Made by a program: the position numbers and the translations under genes. The notes under the pieces were generated by a model that was not told the origin of the DNA, made no database searches, and saw only the letters and a list, made by a program, of their open reading frames with translations. A DNA stretch of 64,000 nt, taken from Smittia aterrima (taxonomy: Eukaryota; Arthropoda; Insecta; Diptera; Chironomidae). Where the stretch lies: positions 23,777,537 through 23,841,536 of the forward strand of contig CP093829.1 of assembly GCA_033063855.1 (NCBI GenBank). The letters run 5' to 3'. Positions 32,021 through 44,504 of the stretch are shown here, piece by piece; the first letter of the stretch is position 1; each line of letters opens with the position of its first letter.

Positions 32021-32346
32021 CTTTCAAAAGCTTTCTATACGACTTATGATTAAGATTTATTTTTAAGAAATTGTATTCACAGATATACGAAACAAGAGGA
32101 AATTCATGTATACGAAACATTTTTATAAAGTTCTAGAAAGTTTTCTAAAGAATTTTGTTTTTTTAAAAAAATATCTCAGTCACTTTTGAAAAAAAATATT
32201 TTTCTAAAATAATTTAACGGATTTAAAGTTTTCAATCCAAAAAATTACAACTCGCGGTTCCAATTCCCGCTAAACAAGTCTTTTTTATTTTCACAATTCA
32301 CGAAATCTCTATTCGCGAACAGATTTGATTAAATCCATTTATAATC
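32021..32346. other. spacer between zinc-finger and F-box genes
   Basis: 3' UTR of the zinc-finger gene and upstream sequence of the F-box gene. Nothing else seen. Confidence 0.4.
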
Positions 32347-34019
32347 ATGAAAGAAGACAACGAAATTGAAAAGTTTAATCAACTTGACATCGCGGAAAAT
32401 GTAAGGAAACTGTCGAATTTGTTTGACATTCAATAAAACTTGAATAAAACATGAAAACAAATATTTTTTTTAAGGTTGACTGGTTGAAACTTGATGACAT
32501 CACTTGGTCCTACATTTTAGAATATTTGGATAGTAAAAGCTTGCTCAATGCAACAGAAGCGTGTCCGAGGTTCGAGGATGTCTTCAACACTTCAAGAAAA
32601 TTACTTAAAAAAGTTAAGATTTCACTTAAGTTTCCCGATGAAACTTTGAAGACCGACAAAAGTATTTGCGATTTTCCTGGACCTTCCCGGAGATATCAAC
32701 ATTTGGACATTATACAAGTTCGAGATGAATTATTGTGTCGGAACGACATAAGATCAAGTTTCTTTAATATCATCGCCAAATTGTCATCGACTGTAACAAC
32801 ACTTTTGATTCATCATTGTCAGATAACTCGAAAGGATTTGGTGAAAATAATGAGACAGTTTAGCCAACTAGAAGAGTGTGACTTCTTAAATCTGTCGCTT
32901 CATGACGATGTGGCTCCTGCTGATGTCAACATCAATATCTCGTGTCCAAATTTGAAGAAACTCGTTTTCAAGCAAAGTGATTTCATTTGCCTTTTCTTCT
33001 TCAAGAGTCATGAGTCGCTGGAGTCGCTTTGCATCTTGGAACCACATTACATTCGAACTGATGTAGAAGAGCTTGAGAATTTCTTATTGAAACAATCGAA
33101 ACTGAAAGAACTCAAGCTCGTCGACTTTCGCTTCAACAGCACTTTCTCGACCAACCGATTGGCTAATGTGCCATTTCAATTGGAAGTTCTATCGTTGAAC
33201 CATGTTAACTGGGATATTCAAGAACATCAAGAAGCTTTTCTGAGATCGCAGATAAGTTTGAAAACGTTCGAGCTTAAAAGTTTCAACCGAATGTTCACTG
33301 GCGATTCACTGGTGAACAACTATCGTTGGTTCTGTGGAATCATGCAGCATATGTTCACAAGAAACCCTCAATTACATTCGCTTTCGATCGACACGAAGGG
33401 AACAAATTATCGAGTGATCAAAGATGAAGATTTTCTTATCGATGTTGTCAATAACAAAATCACTAACTTGACGTACATCAAAGGAGACACTGACGAGTCT
33501 GAATTGCTCAAGATTTTTACAAGATTATTCCCGAAAGTCAAAGTTCTTGCCTTCAGCGACGCATCAGAAGATTCTAAAAATTTACTTGAGCTTATCCTTC
33601 GATTTACGGATCTTGAGTCGTTAGAGATAAAAGTAGCTCCGAAGTCATTAAGTTCATTCCAACTGACAAGCAACAAAATCAAGACCTTCAAGTATTTCGC
33701 AACTAACGAAGAAAAATCTGTCGAAAAATTAACAGAAATCTTCATGAACAATCCGTCAATCACTCAACTCGCTTTAAACATCGAACCACTGACAATTCAG
33801 GAGATCACTGAGTTGTTGCTGCCTTTATCACAAAGCCTCGAATCAATCAACATTGCCGATCTTCACTTGAACAAGGAAGAAGCTGAGATGATTGTCCAGA
33901 ACTTTCCTAAACTTCGTAAGATTTGTTCTGACTTTCAACTCAACGCAACAATCGTCGATACTCTACAAAGTGCAAACATATCTTTTGAATTCAGAAAATT
34001 TGAATTTTTGAATTCATAG
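32347..34019 (+). CDS. F-box and leucine-rich-repeat protein
   Basis: Exons 32347-32400 and 32475-34019 give 532 aa. The first exon supplies the ATG and 18 codons. Using only a downstream ATG at 32451 would read through intron sequence (ttttttttaag acceptor). Residues ~19-60 match an F-box: WLKLDDITWSYILEYLDSKSLL followed by a Cys-Arg-Phe-like ACPRFEDVF. The rest is irregular leucine-rich repeats, e.g. LKELKLVDFRF, LESLEIK and LESINIADLHL. Such proteins act as substrate receptors of SCF (Skp1-Cul1-F-box) ubiquitin ligases. The substrate is unknown. Fly genomes hold many fast-evolving genes of this type, and no one-to-one orthologue is obvious. Confidence 0.8.
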
Positions 34020-34176
34020 GCATCGAACAACAATTTAATTAATCAATCAAAACTTTCAAATGTTTGCAATACAAACGATTGAAAGAACTAACTTTTATTT
34101 CATTACTTTTTGAAAATACAAGTTTGATTCAAGCTTGTAAACCACTTTTAAAAATAAAAAAAATTCTGATGCAAAA

Positions 34177-37100
34177 TTACTCGACTTCCTCATAACGTTT
34201 CTTCATCATCTTCTTGATGTAAGTTTTGTAATCGTCACCTGGTCCTGCACCAAAACTTGCGCTTTTACTTCCCAGACCTGCGTTGCTCACGCGCTGTTCA
34301 GTCTCAATTATTTCGGTTCTTCCTTGATTGCTTTTTCCGAGTCCACTGCCAGCTTTCCATCCCATCTTCTGCAACAACTTGTTGCCAATATTTCCCTCGC
34401 TAATTGGCTGCGATGCGAGCGTTGATGCTTGATACGTTTGTACGATCGACGCTTGCTTTTCCATTTCACGTTGAAATCTTTCCTTCGAACGATTAACTGG
34501 AACAGGATCAGCTTCGCCATATTTCAAACGACGTTCCTTAGCTCTGTCGCGATAGTTCTGCGCAGCACTTCCTCCGCCTATCTCTAAAATTCCCTGAGTC
34601 ATTTTATATTTTTGGAGATTTTCCTTGTGCAAATTCGACATTTTCAAATGCTTGCTCAACACTTCAGCTGAAGGGAATGCTCGTTTGCACAACATGCAAG
34701 TCAATTTATCAAAGTCGACGTAATCCTTCTCGCTGAGTGAATTTGCAGCAGCGATCGAAGCATGAGCAGCTGTATCTTCATGCTCATCCGAGTCAGAATG
34801 ATAAGGCATCACAAGTTTGCTGGTGTTTCCAACCATCAGCGACAAAGAATTACGATCTTTCTTTTCCATGATCGTAAAACCAACGTCCGCAGCTTTCCCT
34901 GGCTCAAACGCTGGATAGCTTGGCGCTGGTGGCGACTGTGAGTCATCTGATCGTGCTTGTTGTTGAATTGATATTGGAGTGTAATCCTTCTTCTGGTTCA
35001 ATTGTTTTGCCCATCTATTCAATAAATATTTGTAGAAACTGAATCAACGAAGATGAGAGTAACTTACTTTTCCATATCTTTAACAATTTTCTTGGCAACT
35101 TTCACTTTGTCTTGTGGCTGATCCTTCTGTTTTTTCAAATCTTTCTCCTCGCCAGGTGGTTGAGGTGGCTGAGTCTAAAAATAAAAGTGTTAACGTCTTT
35201 AACTTTCACGATTAATTTTTCATTCAAAAAACCTGCTGCACATTTGCTCCAGCTGCAGAGTCGTTGCCAGTCGCCGGAGCCAGAACATACGTTGCCTTAT
35301 GCTGATCCCAATACAAGAACTGATTGATTTCACTGTTGAAAAAGTATTGTGAAGTCGCATCGTAGTAAAGGTTTGTCGACGGATCGTAGTAGTAGCCAGA
35401 AGATTCGTCGTAGGTGAAGAGGCCGGTATCAGGTGTTGCTGTTCGTTGCGCATTTCAGTCAATGGAAAAGATCATAATTATCATTAGTTTTACTTCTAGA
35501 ACGCTTGAACGACAGTTCGGTAAAAAATTACGATATTTTTTGCCATCGTTTCCTTTTGGTGTTTCGACTTGCTGCGTTGGAAACATGGCTCCAGGAGGAG
35601 CTGGCTCTGTTGTCTTCATTTTGTGCTTTCGCTCAATCGCAGACTGTGCAATGGAGGCGCCGGAATGAGCTTCATATTGGGTTTGTGATGGCAATGATGT
35701 ATTGACACCCTTGAAGAAGAAAAGGAATCGATTAAAATTAAATTCAAATTAAAAATTTAATGAATCTCACTTGTGAAATCTGTTTCGTGTAAAAGTCTGT
35801 GTAGTACTGAAGATAACTTTCCTTCTCTGTAGGATTTTGAGCATACATGTTGGCAGCTTGTTCTGCAAGCTTTGGAACATCAGCGATTGTGTATTGGTAA
35901 GTCGTGGCATACACGGATTGATCAGTTGGTGCTGACTGATTTGAATTATTATCACGACGAGGATTTGCATTCATTTTGCCAATGTTGCGGTTTTCGGAAT
36001 CGATGCAGTAGGAAATTGTCACTAAAAATATTTTTAAATTAGTCTCAACAGCTGTCAGATGTTCATTTGAATTTACCATCACGATTGTCGATTTGCAACG
36101 GAACATTGAGCTTCTCCAAGGCTTGAAATGTATTCATCGAATCGACTAGGTTGTCGAAGTTCAAATAGCAAATGCCACGTGAAATTTGTGTGAGAGGATC
36201 TCGACAGATGAGGATTTTTGAAACCTTTGAAACTTGTTCAGGAATCTTTTCTTGTAAGGCGGTCAACACTTTCTCTTCATTCGTTAATGCATCCAAGTTT
36301 CTGAACATGATTTCTATTGAAAGATAAGAAAATAAATTAATAAAATATTAGAGATAGAATTTGAGTGAACTTACTCTTTGTTAGAATGTTGCTGATTTCA
36401 TCAGAACCTTCACCGCCTTTCTCGCTTTCTTCTCTCGACGCTGAACACTTAAAGCAGTTCTCACGTCTCTTGAAATTGAAGACACCGCAGTTGCAATACC
36501 AATCGGTCGGCATTTTATCGTACTGTCCATCGGAGTCCTTTGTAAAACTGTATTGAATCATCGCCCTGTACTGATCTTGCAGAATGAGCACACCCTAAAC
36601 GAGAAGAAAACCACAAATTGTGTTTTAGCAAGAGATCTCTAAACTTCGCTCATCCCAAGATTTCTTTTTTCTTTGCGCTTAAAACGAACTGAGGAAATTT
36701 TGGAAACACCCTTAAGAAGCAGCCCCGATTGTGAAAATTTTCTCTAATTTGAAGGAAAAATTCTCTCTGACTCTCGATTTAAATTTGCAAATTTGTGATA
36801 CTTCGTTCGTTGAACGATAATACGTTTCTGGTTCTATTTCACACGGCATGGTTCAAGCCACCAATCATCCCTTAGACGGGACGATCGTGAGTCTACCTTT
36901 TTCATCTCCAGCCACGATCTCGCCTCATCAATTGTAGAGAATGCCACAAACGCAAAACCTCGGGATTCTCCTGCAATTTGTTGAATGGGATAAGAGGAAA
37001 TAACACATAATAAATAGTAATTCTTGCCAGGTTTGCAACATTTTACATTGGAAAACTCTTTCCGTCGACGCAGCGCGTTTAATTCTTCAACAACCACCAC

Positions 37101-38043
37101 TTGATCAAGATGGTGTTGACTTATTGTTTCACTTCCGGGGTGTACTTACTTTTGTATACCAAAATTATAAAGAAATGACATTTGTTTATCTCGGAAACTT
37201 TTCATTTGGTTGAGAAGAAAATAAATTCTTATAAGAAAGCTCTCGACTCAAATTAATGTTCCGAGATAAATAAATGTCGACTGAGCTTAAGTAGAAATCG
37301 TCGGCTTTCTTAATTACCTGTTCTCTTCTTTCTGATGAGTCGAATGGACAAAGCCTTCAGGCCACACTGAATAAGATCGCATTGAATCTTTGAAGAAAAA
37401 AGAAGAAGAACAAAGGTCAATCAATAAAAAGTTTTGGATGAAAAAAGTTCTGCGTAGACTCACATCAGCCTCGGTAATATGTGAAGCTAGACCACGAACA
37501 ATAACTTTATTGTTTGGCTCATTGCTATAACTATTGCCCCCATCGCTTTCATCGCTGTCGTAATTTGAAGTGCCGTGTTTTCTGTAATCACTTCTCCTAT
37601 CATAAGTTCTAAAAGATAATACGATAATTTATTTCATGTACAATTAAAATAAAATGAGTTTACCTTCTACCGTTATCCCGCTCCCTATCACGGTTGCGAC
37701 GATCGTAACTACTACTGGGACATACTTAAAGTAATTTCAAATGTTTCTGCGTGTCATTTAGTTTCAACTTACCGATTCGATGAATTCCACGAATCGTCAT
37801 CGTTCACGTCATTATATCCATCTCGGGATCTTGATCTAGAACGACGTCTTTCTCTGTCCCTGAATGGAGTTATCATTAGAAATGATTAGAATAATGATTT
37901 GTCAAGCTTTACCGTCTAGTTGAAGCTCCAGACGATGATCCATTTCCGTAATAACGTTCTTCTTCTCGGTTCTGGTTTCTATCTCGCTTACGATGATAGT
38001 CACCATTTCCTTCATTGTAGTTTCCTCGATCTACACAATTCAT
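34177..38043 (-). CDS. RBM5/RBM10-type splicing regulator
   Basis: Thirteen exons (transcription order): 38043-37913, 37859-37773, 37714-37664, 37608-37464, 37387-37318, 36970-36897, 36594-36375, 36313-36077, 36021-35771, 35709-35532, 35438-35233, 35174-35068, 35014-34177; 864 aa. Domain order is the full family set. An RS/RD-rich N-terminus comes first. RRM1 follows (NKVIVRGLASHITEAD...RGFAFVAF), then a RanBP2-type zinc finger (DWYCNCGVFNFKRRENCFKC). RRM2 (IMFRNL...RGICYLNF) precedes an OCRE aromatic repeat (FTYDESSGYYYDP, NLYYDATSQYFF). A C2H2 finger (CMLCKRAFPSAEVLSKHLKMSNLH) and a G-patch (GNKLLQKMGWKAGSGLGKSNQG) end it. Family members act in the nucleus on U2-dependent exon inclusion. 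Its own gene has the most introns in the right half. Confidence 0.93.
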
Positions 38044-38840
38044 TGCAATTTATAAAATTAATTAGAATTTTTCTTTGCGGCCATGTCTGAAAATTCTTTA
38101 CTCATTGTTGTATTCTGTTTCTACTGAGCTAACGCTTTTATCGGCTGATTACACATCAAACTCGATGAGCAAACGTTTCTTTAATTACAGAAGAGTTCAA
38201 TATTTATATTTATTAAATGATTTCACTGCAATTTCAATTTTTAAATGCGGATTTAAACTTCTTCGATCTTTTATTTTTTTCACTTTGAAATTGAAGTTGA
38301 GCGACGCCAGATGTCGCTTTCTCAGATTTTGAACTTAAATAATTTGAAAATAAGCGGAAAAATATTGTTTCGCGAATAAATCCGCGAATTAAAAGATCAA
38401 CAAAGAATTTAATGTTCCAAGTAAGTTAAATAAATTTTTATTTCATGTTTCTTTTTTTCTAAATTAAATTTGTCTCCCTTCTAGGATCCTTGATCAAATA
38501 AAAGAGCGATAAAAGATATAACAGCAATTTAACTACATAAACATTTCATTAAGAAGAAGAAAAATGAGGGAATTAAACTTGAATCTGATCGGCTAAGCCG
38601 ACTACAGCAGTACCGAAGAATAAAATATTTAATTGAAAATATATTTGAATCATTAATAAAAGTGTCGACAAAAGATAATTTTATAAAAGAGTTTTCTTAA
38701 ACTTGTGTAATTGAATTTCTCTTTTACCATTTTCCCATCAATTTTCGATAACGAGAATTTTTAGCTCTAATCTGTGAATAGCTCCGACACTCTTCATATT
38801 TCGGTTGCTTATAATGCTTCGATTCTCTCCTTGAATCGTT
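38044..38840. other. spacer between the RBM5-like gene start and the Sec24CD end
   Basis: Holds the RBM5-like promoter and 5' UTR and the Sec24CD 3' UTR. An 85-codon plus-strand frame (38075-38332) is A+T-driven and was not accepted. Confidence 0.4.
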
Positions 38841-41800
38841 CTAGCTTAGAAGGGAACGAATCTCCTTGTGCATGAAACAGAGGAAATCGACGTAGCTCTC
38901 CGAGCCGTTTGATCCACGGTCTTCGATAAGGAAATGACGTAAGACAGCTTCAAGCTTGTCACGTTGACGAACGAGTGCAATCTTTAAATAAAATAAATAT
39001 TTTAATGAAATGATTTACTTTTCTCGATTGTTTACTTACTCTCATGCAACGAGTTCGCTCTTTCTGGATATTTTCAACGATTCCACGAACTCTCTTCGAC
39101 CATACATTGTCGAACACAGGTAATCCTATTCTATCTGTGTCAATTTGCTGCGTGCCCTGAGCTCCAAACACTGACTGTGTGAATTCTGGTGACAATCCGA
39201 TTCCCAAGTAAATAAACATGTAAATTCCGTTATCTAAAAGAAATTCAGAATTAAAACTTCGTCCAATTGAACAAAATTTGATTTTACCTAAAATGTAAGC
39301 TCCATCATCAGTCATCTTATCTATCGTGCAACGGATCGGTGCTGGCATTTCAGATCCTTCTGGATCGACGTTGTGAATTGGAATCAACCGAGGATAGAAG
39401 AACGTGACCGATGTGGGCAGATCCATTGTTGATACAAAATACATTGCGTAGCTTCGGTCGTCGATTGTCAAGTCGGATCCTCCTGAGAAGGCATCGTTCT
39501 TAAGCAAACACGATACGTAAAGTGGCAACAGTTTCAAACACTCGGGAAGAATCAATTGTCCTGCTGATGTTGGAGAAGCGCAGTGTTTGCGATAACATGC
39601 GAGGATTTGAGCAGCGCGATTCACAAGATTATCCTTGAATACTTTCGGAGTGTGCTCGAGTAATTTTGTGACTCCCTGGAAAGATGAGAAAGGATTAATA
39701 ATACTTTCACTAAAGAAAGTCAATGAGTCTCACCTGCTTAGCGAAGAAAAGAATTGTCGTATCCAGATCGCAGCTACGGAAAAGATCAGCAAGTTGAGTG
39801 CATGTCTTAAGAGCCAAATTCATGACACGCAGTCTTCTCTGTCCTCCAGATGATGTGTAAAGAAGAGCAATTTGAATGTAAACATTCTCATCTGGAGCAA
39901 GCTTATCATCGTGCTTGATTTCGATTGCCACTGACTTATCACAATCTAAAACAAAACGATCAGATTTCAATTTTCTCCTTGAAAATTTTCTAACTTACCG
40001 ATTGCAGCGATTTCCATATCAGTTGTGTTCGACATGAAGAAATGTCCATAGAAATCAGTTGGTCTCGTTCCAGTTGAAGTTCTAACTCGCATTACAGTAT
40101 CGAAGGCAATTGGCCGCGAGATGTTCTTGATGATATCAGCGACTAAGCGTTGGCCATCAACATCAGATTGGAAATATGTGTACTTGTAGATTTCTCCGCC
40201 AGTGAGTCGAGAGACTTGACCGATCGTTGCCAAATCGATGTATGAGTTATTGAAGACGAATAAGTCAACTGAACAACCAGAGTTCACACACTCTTGACCC
40301 AAATTGTTGTAAGCTGTCGATTGTGGAGTTAAAACAGTTTTCTCTTTTTCAGTTCCCAAAAGCTTGCGATCATCACGATTTTTCAGTTGACCAGGAGCTT
40401 CCGAAACTGGAAGTGATGAGTGGAACACCAACAACTTTCCAACCGTATCTGAAGCTTTCAAAGCTTCTAAACCAGCTTGAATTGCTGGGAGTAGAATCGT
40501 CTCAGTCTCTCGTGTGTCGCCATACATTTTTGGAATCTGTTCCATCAGCAAATCGATGACAGCTTCAGACTCTTCAGGATCGGCGAGGAAACCATCAAGC
40601 AACGGCATGAACATTTCATGAACATCACCGACGACCATCATTTGCGGTTGAGCTAGCGTACTCTTAATGTTGTAGAAGTGAACCGAGTTGTTGTAAGTAA
40701 TGAATCCAACTTTCATGTTTGTTCGAGTTTGTCCTTGGTCAATGGGCAAATTTCGTATGATGCTCTTCATTTGTGAGCAAATCAAGTGAACTAGTCCTGA
40801 CTTCACATTGTTATACGACACATCGATGACAAAGATCATTGCAGGAGCCTTCGGTGGAACATTATTCTGAAAGAAACAAATTAAGAATGAATATTCTTCT
40901 TTCTTTGAATTTACAATTTAACTTACTCTGCAATAATCTTTTGTGGCGACGAATTCATAAGTTCCAAGAACCAACTCTGGTCTTTCATATTTGTCAACTC
41001 GCTGTCCGGTATGATCGAGATGTTGGAAATATTCTGCTGGAACTGAAATTCAAAATAAAGAAATTATGTAAATAAAGTTTTCTTATCATTTGACCCCGGA
41101 AGTTTATGATAACCCCGAGCTTTGAAATTCTCACCTTCGGTCGTTGCCTTACACAACAAACATTGAAATCTTCGACCAGCGTCAGTGAATTGCATGTGTG
41201 GACTCATATAAGCTTTGCAACGAACACAACGAATCGGTCCAATTTCTCCAAAGTCAACAATCGGAGGTGACATTTCTCCTTCAACAGCGCGAGAGAATGG
41301 CGAGATCACCAATGCAAAAGGAACGGCGCTCTGCTTCATCATGTCAGTTGTGGCAGGGACGTTGTACATCGTCGAGCGAACATATCTCGGTCCTGAATTC
41401 CCTTGATCTTGTGTAACAAACTCAGTTGTGACTAATGGAGGAACCTGACCAACTTGCACTGTCGAGAAGGGTCCACCAGCAGTTCTTTGATTCTCCGCCA
41501 TGACCTGAATTGGATTTGGCATTTGATCAGGATCTAAGCGACGTTGTGGAGCAGCTTGCATTGGACTTGCTGGATATCCAGGAGCCATTCCAGGTTGTTG
41601 TGGGAACTGTCCTGGTTGTTGAGGGAATTGTCCTGGTTGTTGAGGGAACTGTCCTTGTTGTTGTGGATACATTCCTCCTTGTTGACTAAAACTTTGTCGA
41701 TTGGGCATTGATCCTTGTTGTTGATATTGCTGTGGCATTCCTGGTTGAGGTGGCATTCCTGGTTGAGGGGGCATTCCTGGTTGAGATGCAAATTGTTGTG

Positions 41801-42827
41801 GTGGCATCATCTGACCTGGCATTGGCGGCATTCCAGGAGCCGAGTTAAGCTGTTGTTGATGTGGATGTTGTAACGAAGCTGGATTTTGTTGTCCTGGCAT
41901 TGGAGGCATTCCTGGCATTGGTGGCATACCAGGAAGTTGCATAGGAGCTTGATTTTGCTGTCCCATCATCGGAGGCATTCCTTGATTTTGCACAGGAGCT
42001 GAATTCTGTTGTCCAGGCATAGGAGGCATGCCAGGATATTGCTGTTGTGGTTTTCCAGGGAATTGCTGTCCCGGTAACTGTTGATTTTGAGCAGCAACTT
42101 GAGGAGGTTGTCCAGGAAATTGTGGACCTGCCGGCTGTTGCATTTGCGGCATAGAAGTTGGAGCCATTGGCTGTCCTGGCATTGGTGGTCGTCCTGCCTG
42201 ATGTATTTGAGAATTGAATGGCGCTGGAGGTGTTGCTGTGTTCGAATGAGGTTTCACAAAACCTTGAGGGACATCTGATCCATTTTGAAGTTCATTTCCA
42301 GAGGATTCGCCAGGAATTGGAGGTCTCTGACCTTGCTGTGTTGGAGGAAACTGCTGTTGCTGTTGCATTGGCGATGCCGCTGGTTTTGGAGGCAATGCTG
42401 ACGGCATCTGAGATGTCGGAGGAGCAAATTGTTGTTGCTGATTGGGCGAAGGAGAAAATTGTGCAACAGGAGGCATCGGCATCTGACTAGCTCCGTTTTG
42501 AAGCCCATTCGTAGGTGGGAACTGATTATTGTTAATATTATGAGGAGCTGGGAAGTTGCTTTGAGCTTGCCCAGTTCCAGCCATCATCGGCATTGGAGCA
42601 GCTTGATTGTTGTTCATGGGAGAGAATTGTTGATATTTCTGTGCCATTGGCGGCATCCCCGGTTGCGGAGGCCCAGCTATGTTCATATTTGACATTTGCT
42701 GATTCAGCTACAATTTCGAAAAAGAGACAATTAATCACTTGAATAATTTAAATTCATTCTCACTTACATTATTCGTCGGCCATCCTTGTGGGGGCTGCTG
42801 AGGGTAAGGATTCGTTTGTGGATTCAT
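38841..42827 (-). CDS. Sec24CD: Sec24C/D, COPII coat cargo adaptor
   Basis: COPII inner-coat subunit that pairs with Sec23 and selects cargo at ER exit sites. Exons: 42827-42768, 42707-41135, 41042-40927, 40866-39999, 39945-39734, 39675-39288, 39233-39040, 38981-38841; 1183 aa. Residues 1-400 are a Pro/Gln/Met/Gly-rich disordered arm with PGMPPMPGQQ-type repeats. The zinc finger follows (IRCVRCKAYMSPHMQF...FQCLLC). Then come the trunk (FVIDVSYNNVKSGLV, KVGFITYNNSVHFY), beta-sandwich, helical (QILACYRKHCASPTSAGQL) and gelsolin parts. It ends SYVDFLCFMHKEIRSLLS. Trunk motifs (HFYNIKSTLAQPQMMVV) place it in the C/D rather than the A/B subclass. It is divergently arranged with Pex19. Confidence 0.95.
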
Positions 42828-43386
42828 CTCCTTAGATTGAATCAAACCTGGAACGAAGAAGAAGTGACGTGAAGGAATGTTTGTAAACTTTATGTTCTGG
42901 TTTGTTGTCATGTCACCATCAAAAATACTTTCTCTATTTTGTTCATTGAACCTAATTTCTTAAATTCAAGGAACAAGATCAAACGAAAGTAGAACTTTTC
43001 GACTAAAAGGATTATTAACATTGACCATCAAATGGGACACGTTACAAGTTAATTGACGGCTGATTTGGACTAAATTTTTTGATGAGGTGGAAGTTTTTGT
43101 ATATCTTAAATTTCTTAAAGAACACTGCGTCGCTCTAAATCAAATTCAATGTCTTACCGTGAGACAAATTGTTAACAAGCAAATTTATTTGTTTTCAAGT
43201 TCTAACTGCACTTGTTTCTATTAATTAGAATGAAAATAATTTTCTTTCACAAATTTTTGATCTCCAAGAGAAGTTGTATCCCCTTCGAGTTTTCTTTTTT
43301 CTCCAACTGAACGCTCTCTCGTTTTCAATTCGCATTTAAAGAACAAAGTTTATTGTGAGAACAGAAGAAGAATTGCTTGACATACG
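42828..43386. promoter_or_regulatory. divergent promoter region of Sec24CD and Pex19
   Basis: The 559 bp between two divergent start codons contains both 5' UTRs. No core promoter motif was assigned with confidence. Confidence 0.4.
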
Positions 43387-44306
43387 ATGGCCGATAAGAA
43401 AGCAGATCAAGCAGCGAAAGATGACGAATTAGACGAACTGTTAGACAGTGAGTTAAAGTTATTTTAAAGAGTTTTATCAGAAGATTGCATCACAAATATT
43501 TTTTCATCGCAGGTGCCCTAGAAGATTTTGATAAAGTTGCCACGAAAAATGAAGCTGCTGCATCAAAGAAATCTGATGACGAAGTTGAGGATCCTCCAAT
43601 GGAAACTCTCTGGAACGACGAGTTCATCTCTCAACAAGCTAAAATGTTCGAGAAGCAAATGGCAGAGATGTTCGGAGCTGGCGACAAAGAAGTGACTCCT
43701 GAACAGATCAGCTTAGGATTTCAAAGAATCGCTGAAGCTGCCGCAATGGCTGTCGATCCAAATGCATCACAAGAAGTTCCACAAGTTGATCCAGCTTTCA
43801 CACAAAGCATTTCTGATGTTCTCAAAGGTCTGAGTGAAGGCCAGGAAAATCTTCAGCAACCTTTCTCTTCTGATGACATAGCTGGAATGTTTGGGAATAT
43901 AAATCTCAACGAGTCCGGCGAAAATAATGCTTTTTTGCCGTTCATGCAAGGAATGATGCAAAGTCTCTTATCTGCCGAAGTCCTTCTGCCAAGTCTGAGG
44001 GAAATTGTTTCAAAATATCCTGCGTGGCTTGAAGAAAATGGATCGAAATGTAGTCCCGAAGATAAAGAACGATACGAGAGTCAACTTAAACTAATGCAAG
44101 AAGTTTGCAGTGAACTTGAAAAGGAGAAGTCAGATGACAGTGCCGACGTTAAGAAAGAACGATTCAATATTGTGTTAGACCGAATGCAAAAAATGCAAGA
44201 AATGGGACAACCACCAGCTGATTTAGTTGGCGAGGGAGCTGAGAATGTAATTCCTAATCTTGCTGAAGGAGCTCTGCCGGGCGGAGAACAGTGTTCAATA
44301 ATGTAA
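43387..44306 (+). CDS. Pex19: peroxisomal biogenesis factor 19
   Basis: Cytosolic chaperone and import receptor for peroxisomal membrane proteins; it docks on Pex3. Exons 43387-43447 and 43513-44306 give 284 aa. The acidic N-terminus DDELDELLDSALEDFD matches the Pex3-binding segment. The middle has the METLWNDEFI and FLPFMQGMMQSLLSAEVLLPSL helices that bind membrane-protein targeting signals. The C-terminus is CSIM, a CaaX farnesylation box. Length agrees with the family (about 280-300 aa). Confidence 0.95.
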
Positions 44307-44504
44307 AAGAATTTAATTTTTTATGTTTCCGAAAGTTTTGACGTGAAGTGGTGATTGATAAAAAGTGTCAATGGGGGTGGATATAGTAAAGGCATTTCGA
44401 ACAGAGAGAGGATGCTTAAATGCACATCTACGAACAATATTTAATTATTTGTGAAATTCAATAAATGATTTTTATTAATTCAAGAAAAACAAAAGTATTT
44501 ACGC

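Noticed and set aside
38075..38332. 85-codon plus-strand ORF upstream of the RBM5-like gene
   Set aside because: Hydrophobic A+T-driven frame in a promoter region, no recognisable feature.
42081..42692. Plus-strand ORFs opposite Sec24CD
   Set aside because: Antisense of the Gln/Pro-rich arm.
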